57,760 nucleotides of DNA from Nitrospinota bacterium (lineage in GTDB: Bacteria; Nitrospinota; Nitrospinia; JACRGO01), in the NCBI GenBank assembly GCA_016212295.1, contig JACRGO010000073.1, forward strand, positions 1-57,760, in the 5' to 3' direction. The translations under genes were made by a program, and so were the position numbers. The notes under the pieces were generated by a model. That model saw only the letters and a list, made by a program, of their open reading frames with translations. It was not told where the DNA came from and made no database searches. Of the stretch, positions 16,851 to 26,588 are shown piece after piece. Each line of letters opens with the position of its first letter. The first letter of the stretch is position 1.

Positions 16851-17423
16851 TCAAGAGGGGACATCTTCTATATGGAAAAGCTTGGATCCGGCTGGACCCG
16901 CGATTTTTCTTCTTAGAATGAAAAATCCGATTGGCCCCGCCGACCCGTTATATAGGGCTGAAATAGCCACATCCTTCCAAAAACCGTCGGCCAAGTGTAT
17001 CATTGGAAACGCGTCGCTTAGGAATTGAAAGGCCAGCCCTTCCAAAACCGTCGCGCCCGCAATTAAAAAAAACTGGGAAAAAAAGTTTTCCAGAATGATG
17101 GACTCTTTCAGGAAAACCACGCAAAATCCGATCAATCCCTTGGAAAGCATATTCATGCCTATGATGCCCCCGGACAAGGCGTCCTGCGCCAGGCCCAGCA
17201 GCCCTCCGGCCAGAATGCTGTTGCCACGCGGGAAGTGGTAACCTATGAAGACAATGGCGATGGTTATCAAGTCCGGCCTCACTCCCCCGATTTCAATAAG
17301 CCTGAGGACGGTAGTTTGCAGGGAGAAAACCAGTATCAATAAGATAATTATTCCTAAGGCGCGCATGCCCCTACTATACAACAGGCGGCGCATCCCGGCA
17401 AGGTTTTCGGTTATCCTCCGCAT
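16851..17423 (-). CDS. mreD: Rod shape-determining membrane protein MreD
   Basis: A 190-aa integral membrane protein with about five to six hydrophobic segments. The characteristic early segment is GGVRPDLITIAIVFIGYHF, and PRGNSILAGGLLGLAQDALSG follows, both typical of MreD. In-frame ATGs at 17393 and 17366 are alternative starts; none has an ideal ribosome binding site, and family length favours one of the upstream ones. Its TGA is 6 bp from the PBP2 start, so the two are co-transcribed. mreB and mreC would be expected upstream, but the divergent RCC1 gene is there instead, so the cluster is incomplete. Confidence 0.85.
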   Translation of the reverse strand: MRRITENLAGMRRLLYSRGMRALGIIILLILVFSLQTTVLRLIEIGGVRPDLITIAIVFIGYHFPRGNSILAGGLLGLAQDALSGGIIGMNMLSKGLIGFCVVFLKESIILENFFSQFFLIAGATVLEGLAFQFLSDAFPMIHLADGFWKDVAISALYNGSAGPIGFFILRRKIAGPAGSKLFHIEDVPS

Positions 17424-17628
17424 CTTGTAAGGGAGAAGGACTTAACGTCATGTGGTTAGCGCATGAGCAATTCAAGTTTTCATGGAAAGTACCGATCAAC
17501 ATTAGAGATGGGATTGTGAAAAGATTCTTGTGAAAAAACCTGCATGAGTGAGATAATTGCCATATCAATGAAAATCTACTATTAAAATTAAACTATAGTT
17601 TAACAATCGGAAAATGGAGGCCCCCACA

Positions 17629-20316
17629 ATGAAAAAGTATTCCTTTCGCGCTTTTGCTCTCATCCTTATAATTTTTTCTTTTGCCGGCGCAGGCTTTCCC
17701 AGCCGCGCCTTCGGCGCGGACGCCTTCACAGCCATGAATATTTCCGCTGGAAATTCTTTTACCCTTATCATTACCGATGGCGGGAAAGTCCTGGCCTGGG
17801 GGCGAAATTCCGAAGGCCAACTAGGGGACGGGACAAAGAAGACAAGTTTTTCTTCAGTGGAGGTGAAAAATCTTGCGGATGTGAGTTCCATTTCCGCTGG
17901 AGGAAAATTTTCCATGGCCCTGAAAAAGAACGGGACCGTATGGGTTTGGGGGGACAATACCTATGGCCAGTTGGGGGATGGAACCACGGAAATGAAGAAT
18001 AGCCCGGTCCAAGTGCCGGGCCTTTCTGATGTGATTGCTATTGACGCTGGAGGCGCGCATGCCCTTGCCCTGAAAAAAGACGGGACTCTTTGGGCCTGGG
18101 GACAAAATTCTTATGCCCAGTTGGGGAATGGGACCACTGAGCACAGCTCAAGCCCGGTGCAGATGCTGGGTCTTGCCAACATAAAGATAAAAGCCATTGG
18201 CGCAGGAGAGTACAATTCCTACGCCCTCACGGAAAGTGGCGATGTTTGGGCTGTGGGGAGGTACAATGACGGCGAATTGGGAAACGGCGCCATGAGGCAG
18301 GATGTTGGTGGTTTTTATGAAAGCGTCCCTGTACAGGCCAATATCTCCGGGGTAAAGGACTTTTCCGTTGGGGGCCAACACGTTCTCGCCTTGATGAATG
18401 ATTTAACCGTCTTCCAGTGGGGAAGAAACATCAGCCCTGATCCGGTCAAGGTGACAAACCTTTCCAAGGTAAAGGCCATTGCCGCCGGCGGCCTTCATTC
18501 CCTGGCTATAAAGCAGGATGGGACTCTTTGGGCCTGGGGAGACAACCAGTCCGGCCAGTTGGGGAACGGCGGATATGTGAAGCAGGATGAGCCTGTTCAG
18601 GTCAAGCAATCCAAGTCTCCTGAAACATTTTTTTCCAAGGCAGCCGCCATTGCGGGAGGCTGGCAGCATACTATTGCAATTGCGGGAAGCGGGGCCCTTT
18701 GGGCCTGGGGAGACAATCACGAAGGGGAGTTGGGGACAAAGCTTGAAAGTGGATACAACAGCACTTATCCAGTCTCCATAGGCTCCAAGGCTGGTACTGG
18801 AGGCGGAACGACCGGCGGAGGAGGAACAACCGGAGGAGGTACTAGCGGAGGCACTGGCGGTAGTGGTGGAACAAGCGGAGGGGGGACCAAGGGAGACTGC
18901 GCGAAAGGATCGGGAAAGACTGGCAATATTTTCCAGGACGTAGCCACTTCTATATGCGAAGGTCCAAAGGATAAAACCGTTACCCCAAGAGATAAAGAAA
19001 AACCCTGGAGCGGCGTGGGGGAAGACATTTATGAAAAGGAAGGAAAAAAGGGTGGGGGGGGAACGGGCGGGTCCACTGGAGGCGGGTCCACAGGTGGCGG
19101 CTCCACAAGTGGCGGCTCAGGAACTGGAGGCACAACCAGCGGCGGGTCAACGGGAGGTGGATCTGGCACGAGAGGGCCCGCCATCAGCGCCATTAAAGTC
19201 GCCGCAGGCCTTGGGCATACCGTTGCCCTTAAAAAGGACGGATCGGTTTGGGCATGGGGAAGCAATCGGTATGGCATGTTGGGGGTGGGGAAAGATGATT
19301 TAAAATTGGGCAAATATCAAAATTATAACTTTACAAGCGTCCCATCCAAGGTGATTAATCTTACAGATGTGGAAGACATCGCGGCCGGGCGTTACCATAC
19401 TATTGCCCTCCGGAAGGACGGCACGGTTTGGACTTGGGGATATAATACATTCGGCCAGCTTGGGGATGGGACCAACAATGACGGCAACAAGCCCGTCAAG
19501 GTGAAAAATCTTACGCAGGTGAAGGCCATAGCGGCCGGAGATTATTTCAGCCTGGCGCTTAAAAAGGACGGCACTGTTTGGGCCTGGGGAATAAACAAAG
19601 AGTCCCAATTGGGAACAGACGCTAAAATAACCGGCGATGGGAGCAATGTGCCGGTCCAGGTGGAAAACATTTCAAACGCCAAGGCCATTGCCGCTGGGGC
19701 CGCAACCGGTTTCGCCATCCTTGGTGACGGCTCCGTTTGGGGATGGGGCTATAATCGTTCCGGCGAGATAGGAAACGGAGAAAAATTAAAAAATGCACAG
19801 GCGCCTGTACAGGTTAAAAATGTTTCAAATGTGGGGTCCATCGCTGTGGGCGAAAGCTCTTCCCTTGCCCTCATGAAGGACGGGACTGTATGGGGATGGG
19901 GATGTTCCTCAGTGGTCACGAAATGCCAGTTTGATCCTTACCAATTGGATTTATCAGATCTTTCCAACGTGGCGGCCGTGGACGCCGGAGGCGCTCATGC
20001 ACTTATATTAAAAGATAACGGGACCGTTTACGCATGGGGAAGCGGCGTTTCCGGCCAGTTGGGGGATGGGAAACATGGGTGGATCGGACCAGGCAGAACG
20101 GCGCATGAAAGCGAGGTCCTCGAAAAAACGCAGGGCCTGGCGAACATTAAGGCCATAGCTTGCGGCTTGCAGCATTCACTGGCCATAAAACAGGATGGGA
20201 CCATTTGGGCGTGGGGGGACAACAATTCCGGCCAATGTGGAGTAGACCCGGTAAAACCGGGCCTTTCCACCAATGACAATGACGAACTTAAACCCGTTAA
20301 GGTGTATGGGCCATAG
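17629..20316 (+). CDS. Secreted double RCC1 beta-propeller protein
   Basis: About 895 aa from the ATG at 17629, chosen because GGAGG lies eight bases upstream and a signal peptide starts there (MKKYSFRAFALILIIFSFAG, cut near AFGA). There are two RCC1-repeat regions, about residues 30-385 and 520-895, each with roughly seven repeats of the type LKKDGTVWAWGxNxxGQLGDG, as for two seven-bladed propellers. They are joined by a linker of about 135 residues rich in Gly, Thr and Ser (GGGTTGGGG-like runs) that contains an island with two cysteines (GDCAKGSGKTGN through TSICEG). It is exported, possibly to the surface. It is divergent from mreD. RCC1 proteins bind proteins or lipids through propeller faces; the partner is unknown. 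Confidence 0.85.
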   Translation: MKKYSFRAFALILIIFSFAGAGFPSRAFGADAFTAMNISAGNSFTLIITDGGKVLAWGRNSEGQLGDGTKKTSFSSVEVKNLADVSSISAGGKFSMALKKNGTVWVWGDNTYGQLGDGTTEMKNSPVQVPGLSDVIAIDAGGAHALALKKDGTLWAWGQNSYAQLGNGTTEHSSSPVQMLGLANIKIKAIGAGEYNSYALTESGDVWAVGRYNDGELGNGAMRQDVGGFYESVPVQANISGVKDFSVGGQHVLALMNDLTVFQWGRNISPDPVKVTNLSKVKAIAAGGLHSLAIKQDGTLWAWGDNQSGQLGNGGYVKQDEPVQVKQSKSPETFFSKAAAIAGGWQHTIAIAGSGALWAWGDNHEGELGTKLESGYNSTYPVSIGSKAGTGGGTTGGGGTTGGGTSGGTGGSGGTSGGGTKGDCAKGSGKTGNIFQDVATSICEGPKDKTVTPRDKEKPWSGVGEDIYEKEGKKGGGGTGGSTGGGSTGGGSTSGGSGTGGTTSGGSTGGGSGTRGPAISAIKVAAGLGHTVALKKDGSVWAWGSNRYGMLGVGKDDLKLGKYQNYNFTSVPSKVINLTDVEDIAAGRYHTIALRKDGTVWTWGYNTFGQLGDGTNNDGNKPVKVKNLTQVKAIAAGDYFSLALKKDGTVWAWGINKESQLGTDAKITGDGSNVPVQVENISNAKAIAAGAATGFAILGDGSVWGWGYNRSGEIGNGEKLKNAQAPVQVKNVSNVGSIAVGESSSLALMKDGTVWGWGCSSVVTKCQFDPYQLDLSDLSNVAAVDAGGAHALILKDNGTVYAWGSGVSGQLGDGKHGWIGPGRTAHESEVLEKTQGLANIKAIACGLQHSLAIKQDGTIWAWGDNNSGQCGVDPVKPGLSTNDNDELKPVKVYGP

Positions 20317-20421
20317 GCGGCCACAACGGCCAATAGCCATTGGTCATTGACTGATAAAAAAACAGTAACAGCTCACGGGTGCCATGAAAAACCAGATAAA
20401 GCCTCATTAGCTATTTTTTTA

Positions 20422-20537
20422 AATCCCCCTTAATCCCCCTTGCAAGGGGGAATTAAAGCAGAGCCGATCTAGGGGAGTTATCCATTTTAGGGGCCTTTTC
20501 CGTATTCCCCCTTACCAAAGGGGGACCAGGGGGGATG
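20422..20537. repeat. R4 repeat, copy 1 (CCCCCTT/AAGGGGG palindrome), in the 20317-20667 gap
   Basis: ATCCCCCTTAATCCCCCTTG with GCAAGGGGGAATT at the left, and ATTCCCCCTTACCAAAGGGG with ACCAGGGGGGATG at the right. Arms are mutually complementary and could fold into a long hairpin. The rest of the 350-bp gap is AT-rich, and I see no gene in it. Confidence 0.75.
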
Positions 20538-20667
20538 CGGTTTCCCCTGCAATTGGGCGTGAAGCAGTTTTCCCTGACACCGTGAACTATTACAAAAAAA
20601 ACATTAAAGAATTATATTCCAGCGGCCGATAATGAAAGCATCTTAAACCATTTTCAGGAGAAAAATA

Positions 20668-21435
20668 ATGAGGGGAATAATTTTAATTTTAGTTCTTGTT
20701 TTTTCCATGATGTCCCAAACCATACATGGGAAGGAATCGCAAGAGAACAGCCATTTTGATAAAAAAAATTCCTTTTCCGCGAAAGGGGGATACCATATTT
20801 TCATGGACAGCGGTTTCACGGACGCCTGGAACCCTTCCCGGCAAGCCATAAACGAATCGAATATCAATGACAGCGGCGACATGAACGGCGGCGTTGGGGA
20901 ATTGGCCTACGAAAGAATACTCTACGAAAATATCCTCGGTGCGGAGATTGCCATCGGATATTTCATCGCTGGCAAGAATTATAATTATTTGATTACAAGC
21001 GGGGGATCAACCACTACTTCCTCAACCGACATAAAAATAGAAAGCCTGTACATTTCCCCGTCTTTCAAACTCCATTTGCCGGTCCTGGATTCCTTTGCAT
21101 TCTACGCCGGAGGAGGCCCTGATTATTATAAAACCTGGATAAGGCATGGCATTCAGTCAGGAAGCGCTTCTGTTAACAGGGAGGGGACTTTCAATACCTT
21201 CGGATTTCACGGCCTGGGAGGAGTGGACTGGTTCGTCTTCAAGAAACCTTCGGAGGGTGAATACGACATACCCCTAAGCCTCTTCGCGGAATATAAATAT
21301 ACAAGGGTAAAAGTAAACGACGCCGATAAGGCAATCATTGATTACACCAACATGAGCACCGGAAGCGCTTATTCAAAAAATGATTTAGAGATTGGCGGCC
21401 ACTCATTGCTCTTCGGCGTGAGGTGGCATTTTTAA
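20668..21435 (+). CDS. Outer-membrane beta-barrel protein
   Basis: This 255-aa protein has a signal peptide (MRGIILILVLVFSMMSQT) and a mature chain of alternating strands: SFSAKGGYHIFMDS at the start, SLFAEYKYTRVKV near the end, and the last strand HSLLFGVRWHF with a terminal Phe, the signature for BAM-dependent insertion. It resembles small 8-stranded OmpW/OprF-like barrels. CAGGAG precedes the ATG at good spacing. It follows the RCC1 gene on the same strand but is separated by R4, so it may be expressed independently. No substrate can be inferred. Confidence 0.75.
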   Translation: MRGIILILVLVFSMMSQTIHGKESQENSHFDKKNSFSAKGGYHIFMDSGFTDAWNPSRQAINESNINDSGDMNGGVGELAYERILYENILGAEIAIGYFIAGKNYNYLITSGGSTTTSSTDIKIESLYISPSFKLHLPVLDSFAFYAGGGPDYYKTWIRHGIQSGSASVNREGTFNTFGFHGLGGVDWFVFKKPSEGEYDIPLSLFAEYKYTRVKVNDADKAIIDYTNMSTGSAYSKNDLEIGGHSLLFGVRWHF

Positions 21436-21531
21436 AATCAGGGAACTGCACACATCGAACGTCGAAATGAGTCATGTGCCATGAGCCTATGACCCGCCAC
21501 GCATGACTCATGACGCGCTCCCTTCCTCGAT

Positions 21532-23451
21532 TCATCCCTGCGTGGAATCCCTTTCCAAAATCCTTGGGGTGATGAATATCAGCAATTCCTCCTCCCCCTC
21601 CACATCGTCCTTATTCTTGAACAGCCATCCCAGGGCAGGGACCCTTGACAGCCATGGCACTCCTTTATTGGTATTCGTCGCCGTTTTCTTGAAAAGCCCC
21701 CCCAGCACGATGGTATCGCCGTTTCTCACTATAATCTCGGTGGTCACGGTCCTGGTGGATATTGAAGGCACTCCGCTCGTCGATTTTATGGAAGAATCCG
21801 GCTCGTCCTTTGCCGCATTGATTACAAGAGAAACATAACCGTCGGGCGTGATATGCGGCGTGGTGGCAAGCTTGATGGTGGCGTTCTTCCATTCCGTCGC
21901 GGTGCCGTCCTGCGAAACAGTCTCATATGGTATGGAGTTCCCGCTTTCAATGGACGCCTGAACATTGTCCTTGGTGGTAATCCTAGGATTGGAGATGATT
22001 TTCCCTTTTCCCGCGCTCTCAAGGGCGCTCAATTGGATGTCCAGATAATTACCATCAACAACATGCCCCAGAACCACTCCTAAAGCCCCTCCAGCGCCGG
22101 CGCCGGCCGCTGCAGGGAGGTCCACCACGTAATTTCCCCCTGCACCGCCATTCAGCCCAATGTTATTAGGAAAGGTGCTATTGGTCAGCATGTCCGCGTT
22201 GCCGCCCCAACGGATTCCAAGTTGCTTGGAGTAATTCCTTTTGACCTCAACTATTCTGGCCTCTATGGAAACCTGTTTTGGAGGGGTGTCAAGGATATGT
22301 ATGAGGTCTTGCATTTTTTTCAGGCTTTCCTTGACGTCCACGAGGATCAGGGTAAAAGTCCTTTGGTCCACGGTTATCTTGCCCCTCTCGCTTTTCAGGC
22401 CGTCAAGATTCGCCGATAGTTTATCTATATCGGCGTAATTAATCTTCACTGTTTCCGTGATCAATGGCTCGGCCTGGATCTTGGCGGTTTTTTCCTCAAT
22501 GAGCTTCTTTCTCGATTCCAGCCTGGCCTGCTTCTCCTGGTCAACCTGCGCCTTGGTGGCCACGCGGATGATATTCCCCTCCCTTGTCATGCCAAGGTTA
22601 TTGTTTTTCAGGACGATATCCAATGCCTGGTCCCACGGAACGTTCATCAGCCGCATGGTCACGGTCCCCTGGACCTCCGGGGTGGTAATCACATTCAATC
22701 CGCTCACCTCGGCCAGAAGGCGCAGGATGTTTTTCACGTCAGCGTTTTGAAAATCCAGGGACACCCGCTGTCCTGTATAAGTCTTGGGACCGGTTTCACT
22801 GAAAATAAATTCCTCGTCCAGCGCCCCCTCTTCCTTGGCCGCGCCATTGGTTTTATTTGGAGATTCCTGGGCAAGGATGGCCTTTGGCGCGCTTTCCTGC
22901 TTGCCAGCCACAGGCTGATTCCCGGCCTTTTGCGCGGCCGTTTTTTCAACCGGAACCACCTCCGCGCCTCCAGCGGCTTTCTCGGTGGAAGGATTTTTAA
23001 TCTCAATGGCTATGCTGTTTTCATCCCTTTTGTCGATATTATATTCCGTGGGCTTATCAAGAGCCACTTCGACGCGGGTTGAATTGCTCTCGGGAAAATA
23101 CATAGGGGTGACCTTTCTTACGCCCCCCTGGTCCACGATCAAGGGGTTCTGAAAATTCCCAGGCTCCGTATTTTCCAATTCCACCATCAACCGTTCCGGA
23201 TCGGGCAGTTTATAGGCGCTATATTGAATCTTCTTGTCCGACCGCAACAGGATATTGACCTGTCCGGTTGAAATTTCCGATTCCAAGGAAACTATTTTCC
23301 CAGCCTCCTTCGGCGCCGCAACCGCGGACGGCTTGGCGCTCTCCTCTTGTTTTTCCGAGGGAGAGAATATTTTATCCTTTAGGACGCATCCGTTGAATAT
23401 CTGGAAGGTAAGGATAAAACAAAGGGCCAATGGTATTATCTTTGGAGTCAT
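21532..23451 (-). CDS. pilQ: Type IV pilus secretin PilQ
   Basis: A 639-aa outer-membrane secretin through which the type IVa pilus exits. It has a lipoprotein-like N-terminus (MTPKIIPLALCFILTFQIFNGC, with Cys after the hydrophobic stretch) and an AMIN domain (about 50-150, LESEISTGQVNILL). After a polar linker come the secretin N0/N1 domains (about 220-400; VSLDFQNADVKNILRLLAEVSGLN) and the secretin core (about 400-635), with the typical VVLGGLF and VPWLSRVPALGWLFK. It starts 3 bp after the stop of the pilP fusion gene. Having a single AMIN domain makes it shorter than the Pseudomonas protein. Confidence 0.95.
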   Translation of the reverse strand: MTPKIIPLALCFILTFQIFNGCVLKDKIFSPSEKQEESAKPSAVAAPKEAGKIVSLESEISTGQVNILLRSDKKIQYSAYKLPDPERLMVELENTEPGNFQNPLIVDQGGVRKVTPMYFPESNSTRVEVALDKPTEYNIDKRDENSIAIEIKNPSTEKAAGGAEVVPVEKTAAQKAGNQPVAGKQESAPKAILAQESPNKTNGAAKEEGALDEEFIFSETGPKTYTGQRVSLDFQNADVKNILRLLAEVSGLNVITTPEVQGTVTMRLMNVPWDQALDIVLKNNNLGMTREGNIIRVATKAQVDQEKQARLESRKKLIEEKTAKIQAEPLITETVKINYADIDKLSANLDGLKSERGKITVDQRTFTLILVDVKESLKKMQDLIHILDTPPKQVSIEARIVEVKRNYSKQLGIRWGGNADMLTNSTFPNNIGLNGGAGGNYVVDLPAAAGAGAGGALGVVLGHVVDGNYLDIQLSALESAGKGKIISNPRITTKDNVQASIESGNSIPYETVSQDGTATEWKNATIKLATTPHITPDGYVSLVINAAKDEPDSSIKSTSGVPSISTRTVTTEIIVRNGDTIVLGGLFKKTATNTNKGVPWLSRVPALGWLFKNKDDVEGEEELLIFITPRILERDSTQG

Positions 23452-23454
23452 GAT

Positions 23455-26127
23455 CTATTCCTCCTCTTTCTTTAGCTTGAATTTTTTTGTTTTAGTTGAT
23501 ATTTTGCCCACGTAATCCCTGATATTTTCCTCAACCATTACCTGGTCCTTGGTTATTGAGGCCACTTTCCCATAGTTAGTCCCTACTATGTCCCCGGCCT
23601 TGATGGTATATCCCTTCTGGTCCGAGCCCTGCACTAGGGCGAAATTCTGCTTCTCTCCAACCACAATGCCGACTATCGTCAAGGAATCAAGGTCTATGTT
23701 CAAGGGACTGATTACCTTGGCTTTATATTCGGAATTCAGCTTGGAGACCATCGCGGAATACTCAGCCAACCTTTGATTTACCTCCTCTTCCGGCCTTTTT
23801 TCCAGTTTTTTTGAGTCCTTGAAGTATTCCGTCAAATCCTCAATCTTGCCTGTAAGTTTAGGGTCTTCCTTTTGGGCGCGTGAATAAAGATACATGTTGA
23901 TCGGCTCAACCTTCGATAGTTCCTTCCAAAGGCTGGAGATGTCCACGGTCGGCGCCGACTGGATTATTTCCATGTCTATCAGAGAGGCAAAGGGATCGCG
24001 CAATTGTTGTCCCATGTAAGTCGCGCTATAAATAAATTCTTCTGGCTCCTCTTTTTTCTCCTGGGGCGTTTCCTGGGACCCTTCCTTGGCTTCCTTTTTC
24101 TCCTCCTTGGAGTCTGCTTTTATTTCCCCCCCTTTTTCAGGGGCCATGATGCCTTTTTCCCCGCCGGCGGCCTCCTGGACGGTTTTTCCTTCCTCCGCCG
24201 TGGGCGGCGGTTGTGGAAGGGAAGTTTCCTTCTTTGTTGGAGGAGGCTCTATTTTTTTCTCTTCCTGAGAGGCCGCTGTTTTCTCTTTTTCCTTTTCAGC
24301 CGGTGGAACAACCGCTGGTTTTTGCGGTTCCGACTCGGCAACCTTGGCCGTCGACGGCGGTCCAGGCTCGACAGCCTTCGCGCCCGCCGGTTGCTCCATC
24401 CTTGCCGTTGCCGCGGGTTTAGGGGCCGCGGCCCCCTTTTTCCTGACCGTGGGGAGATCCTTCAACCCGATAAAAGTTGTTTGTTTTATTTTTTCAGGAG
24501 TGAATACCGTTTCCATAGCCAGGGATTCCATCACGCCCGCAAGATAGAGGATTTCCCCTGGCTCGGGACTTGTCTTGGCGAAACCAGACAGCAACTCCCG
24601 GGGGATATTTTTCAGACCGGATTCAGCCAAGGCGATCAGCTTGGTTGTGTCAAAAAAAAACAGGAGATGATTATTTGGAGAAACCCCGGAAGAAGCATAC
24701 ACTTTATTTTTTTCCAGGGAGGGTTTTTCTTGCCGGATGGCGTCTATAATATTATCCGCCAAGTTTTCTCCAATGGCTAAAAACAAAAAATTTTCATGGA
24801 AAAAATAATCAAACGGCGGGGCAGGGTCGTTTTTTACCCGGTTTATTTCAAATTCCTTGTAACTCCTTTTTTCTATCGCGGAGTTGAGTGATTTTTCCAC
24901 TAGCTTGGCCGCTTGCTGGACATCTTTTACCTCCAATGCCGCCGCAATGCCTGGTAAAAATTTTTCCACATCTCCGCTTCCAACGACTGCCAGACACCAT
25001 TCCTGGCCCAGAAGCGGCAAAACCTCCTCTTCCCATAAAATAACATTCCCTTCCTTTCCAACGCCCCCGAATAAAGAAAAAGCTTGAAGCATCGGTCCGG
25101 CTTGCGCCATTTTTTCCTTGAAATACTGGACTATCTCTCCAGCGTTCATCCTCTGAACACCGAGGTACAGCATGGCTTCTGACGGCATTAAATGAAGGGT
25201 TTGTAAAACCTCGGGCACGGCGGAAACCCAATTCCCGCTGAAACCGGCTGTTTTTCCCGGGCCAGCGGAAAAATCCGTTTGAACCTTGATCCCCTTCTCC
25301 ATGGAGACCCTGGAAAAGAAGGCCTCAACAATGGTTTCCTTCTCCACGGCTTCTTGCGGCGGCCCTTCCGCCAAATGAAACAATTCTTCCAGTTTTGCGT
25401 TGTCAACATACATCCCATATCTGGTCGCGGCCATGGATTTTCCTACGTTTTTCACATATAGCGGAGAGTCAACAATCCTCTGGATGTCCCCCCCCTCCGC
25501 TATGCCAAGCGAAAGCTTGAGCGTGTCCAGGGAGTTGGACATGACCATCGCGCCGTTAACCAACGCGTAATGGATAGGAATCCCAAATAGACCTTCCGGG
25601 ACGCTCGTGACCGCGAAATTCCCGAACCGTTGCTTCACGAAATCCCCCTTCCCGGAGTAAGACATGTATTTTTGGCCGAGGAATTCCTCTATGTAAAAGA
25701 GAGGTCCGGTCTTGGTCGTGATGAGAAAGGAAATTTTTTCCTTTTTGGAGGGAAAAAACGCCAGGGCCACATCCTGCCCGAAAGCCCCAAGGAAGACCTC
25801 TTCCGACAATAACGATTGAAGCCTTTCCCTGGTTCCCAGGCTCTCCGGCGGCTGGACTATTGACGTAATGAGAGGAGACACCTGATATTCAGCCAGTTGA
25901 AGGAAAAATTTTGAACGGCTGAATCCTTCCCAGGTTTCCCCTAGGCCTTTAATGAAAAATACCAGCGCCGCTCCACCAGGGACGAGTTGTTCCACGTTTT
26001 TCTCGCCTTGAGAATAAGCGGGGGGATAGGAGCGAACGGCCTGTTTATTCCTCTGGTAAAGAAAAAACCCCGCGCCAGCGGACCCTATGATACCGGTAAT
26101 TATAAGAGCCGAAAGAAATTTTCTCAT
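23455..26127 (-). CDS. DUF3352-like / PilP fusion protein
   Basis: An 890-aa protein. The N-terminal membrane anchor (MRKFLSALIITGIIGSAGAG) leads into a periplasmic DUF3352-like region (about 45-580) with AALVFFIKGLGETWEGF, SEEVFLGAFGQDVALAFF and an inner repeat. Next is a Pro/Glu/Lys linker (about 585-725), then a PilP-type region with LRDPFASLI followed by LDSLTIVGIVVG, NFALVQGSDQKGYTIKAGD and IGTNYGKV-like sequence (about 735-890). An extra helical insert of about 80 residues lies between RDPF and the PilP core. It occupies the pilP slot before pilQ. PilP normally links PilN/PilO to the secretin; the fused domain is unusual. Confidence 0.8.
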   Translation of the reverse strand: MRKFLSALIITGIIGSAGAGFFLYQRNKQAVRSYPPAYSQGEKNVEQLVPGGAALVFFIKGLGETWEGFSRSKFFLQLAEYQVSPLITSIVQPPESLGTRERLQSLLSEEVFLGAFGQDVALAFFPSKKEKISFLITTKTGPLFYIEEFLGQKYMSYSGKGDFVKQRFGNFAVTSVPEGLFGIPIHYALVNGAMVMSNSLDTLKLSLGIAEGGDIQRIVDSPLYVKNVGKSMAATRYGMYVDNAKLEELFHLAEGPPQEAVEKETIVEAFFSRVSMEKGIKVQTDFSAGPGKTAGFSGNWVSAVPEVLQTLHLMPSEAMLYLGVQRMNAGEIVQYFKEKMAQAGPMLQAFSLFGGVGKEGNVILWEEEVLPLLGQEWCLAVVGSGDVEKFLPGIAAALEVKDVQQAAKLVEKSLNSAIEKRSYKEFEINRVKNDPAPPFDYFFHENFLFLAIGENLADNIIDAIRQEKPSLEKNKVYASSGVSPNNHLLFFFDTTKLIALAESGLKNIPRELLSGFAKTSPEPGEILYLAGVMESLAMETVFTPEKIKQTTFIGLKDLPTVRKKGAAAPKPAATARMEQPAGAKAVEPGPPSTAKVAESEPQKPAVVPPAEKEKEKTAASQEEKKIEPPPTKKETSLPQPPPTAEEGKTVQEAAGGEKGIMAPEKGGEIKADSKEEKKEAKEGSQETPQEKKEEPEEFIYSATYMGQQLRDPFASLIDMEIIQSAPTVDISSLWKELSKVEPINMYLYSRAQKEDPKLTGKIEDLTEYFKDSKKLEKRPEEEVNQRLAEYSAMVSKLNSEYKAKVISPLNIDLDSLTIVGIVVGEKQNFALVQGSDQKGYTIKAGDIVGTNYGKVASITKDQVMVEENIRDYVGKISTKTKKFKLKKEEE

Positions 26128-26267
26128 TTTTGCATGTCAAAATTTTTACGCTTTAATGCGTTGATTTATGAAAAGCAAAAACCGTACCCGAACCTTTTGT
26201 GTTAAAAAAATCCTATAATAATTAACAAGGAGCCTTTATCAAAAATAGCGCCTGAAGCGGGATTGTA

Positions 26268-26296
26268 TTGACTTGCGTGATGAACTAATTTATCAT
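26268..26296 (+). promoter_or_regulatory. Sigma-70-type promoter for the toxin-antitoxin pair
   Basis: TTGACT and TATCAT are separated by 17 bases. Transcription would begin around 26303, only about four bases before the toxin ATG at 26307, and no ribosome binding site is visible, so the mRNA is probably leaderless. Confidence 0.55.
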
Positions 26297-26306
26297 TTTC
26301 CTGATC

Positions 26307-26582
26307 ATGGCCGTTTTCTATAAATCCGCATTCAGAAAATTCGTTAAAAAACAGACAAGGCCTTTTCAACTTGCCATTGAAGATGAAATTGATAGAATTA
26401 AAAATAATCCATCTGTTGGGGAAGATAAAAAGGGAGATTTAGCGGCATTCAAAGTCAGCAAGTTTAAATTCCACCATCAACAATATCTTATTGCATACGA
26501 AATAAATGGTAATGACATAACAATTTATATGATGGGGACTCATGAAAACTTTTATAGGGACCTTAAACGCTATACGGAGTAA
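26307..26582 (+). CDS. RelE/ParE-superfamily toxin
   Basis: A 91-aa protein with the RelE-like order: helical N-terminus (SAFRKFVKKQTRPFQLAI), a middle with IKNNPSVGEDKKGDLAAFKVSKFKF, then strands HHQQYLIAYEINGNDITIYMMGTHENFYRDLKR. In this family such proteins cut mRNA at the ribosome or poison gyrase; I cannot tell which. The antitoxin follows 6 bp downstream, giving the toxin-first order seen in HigBA-like pairs. The pair points against the pil operon that surrounds it, so it looks inserted between pilO and the pilP fusion. Confidence 0.85.
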   Translation: MAVFYKSAFRKFVKKQTRPFQLAIEDEIDRIKNNPSVGEDKKGDLAAFKVSKFKFHHQQYLIAYEINGNDITIYMMGTHENFYRDLKRYTE

Positions 26583-26588
26583 ATAAAT

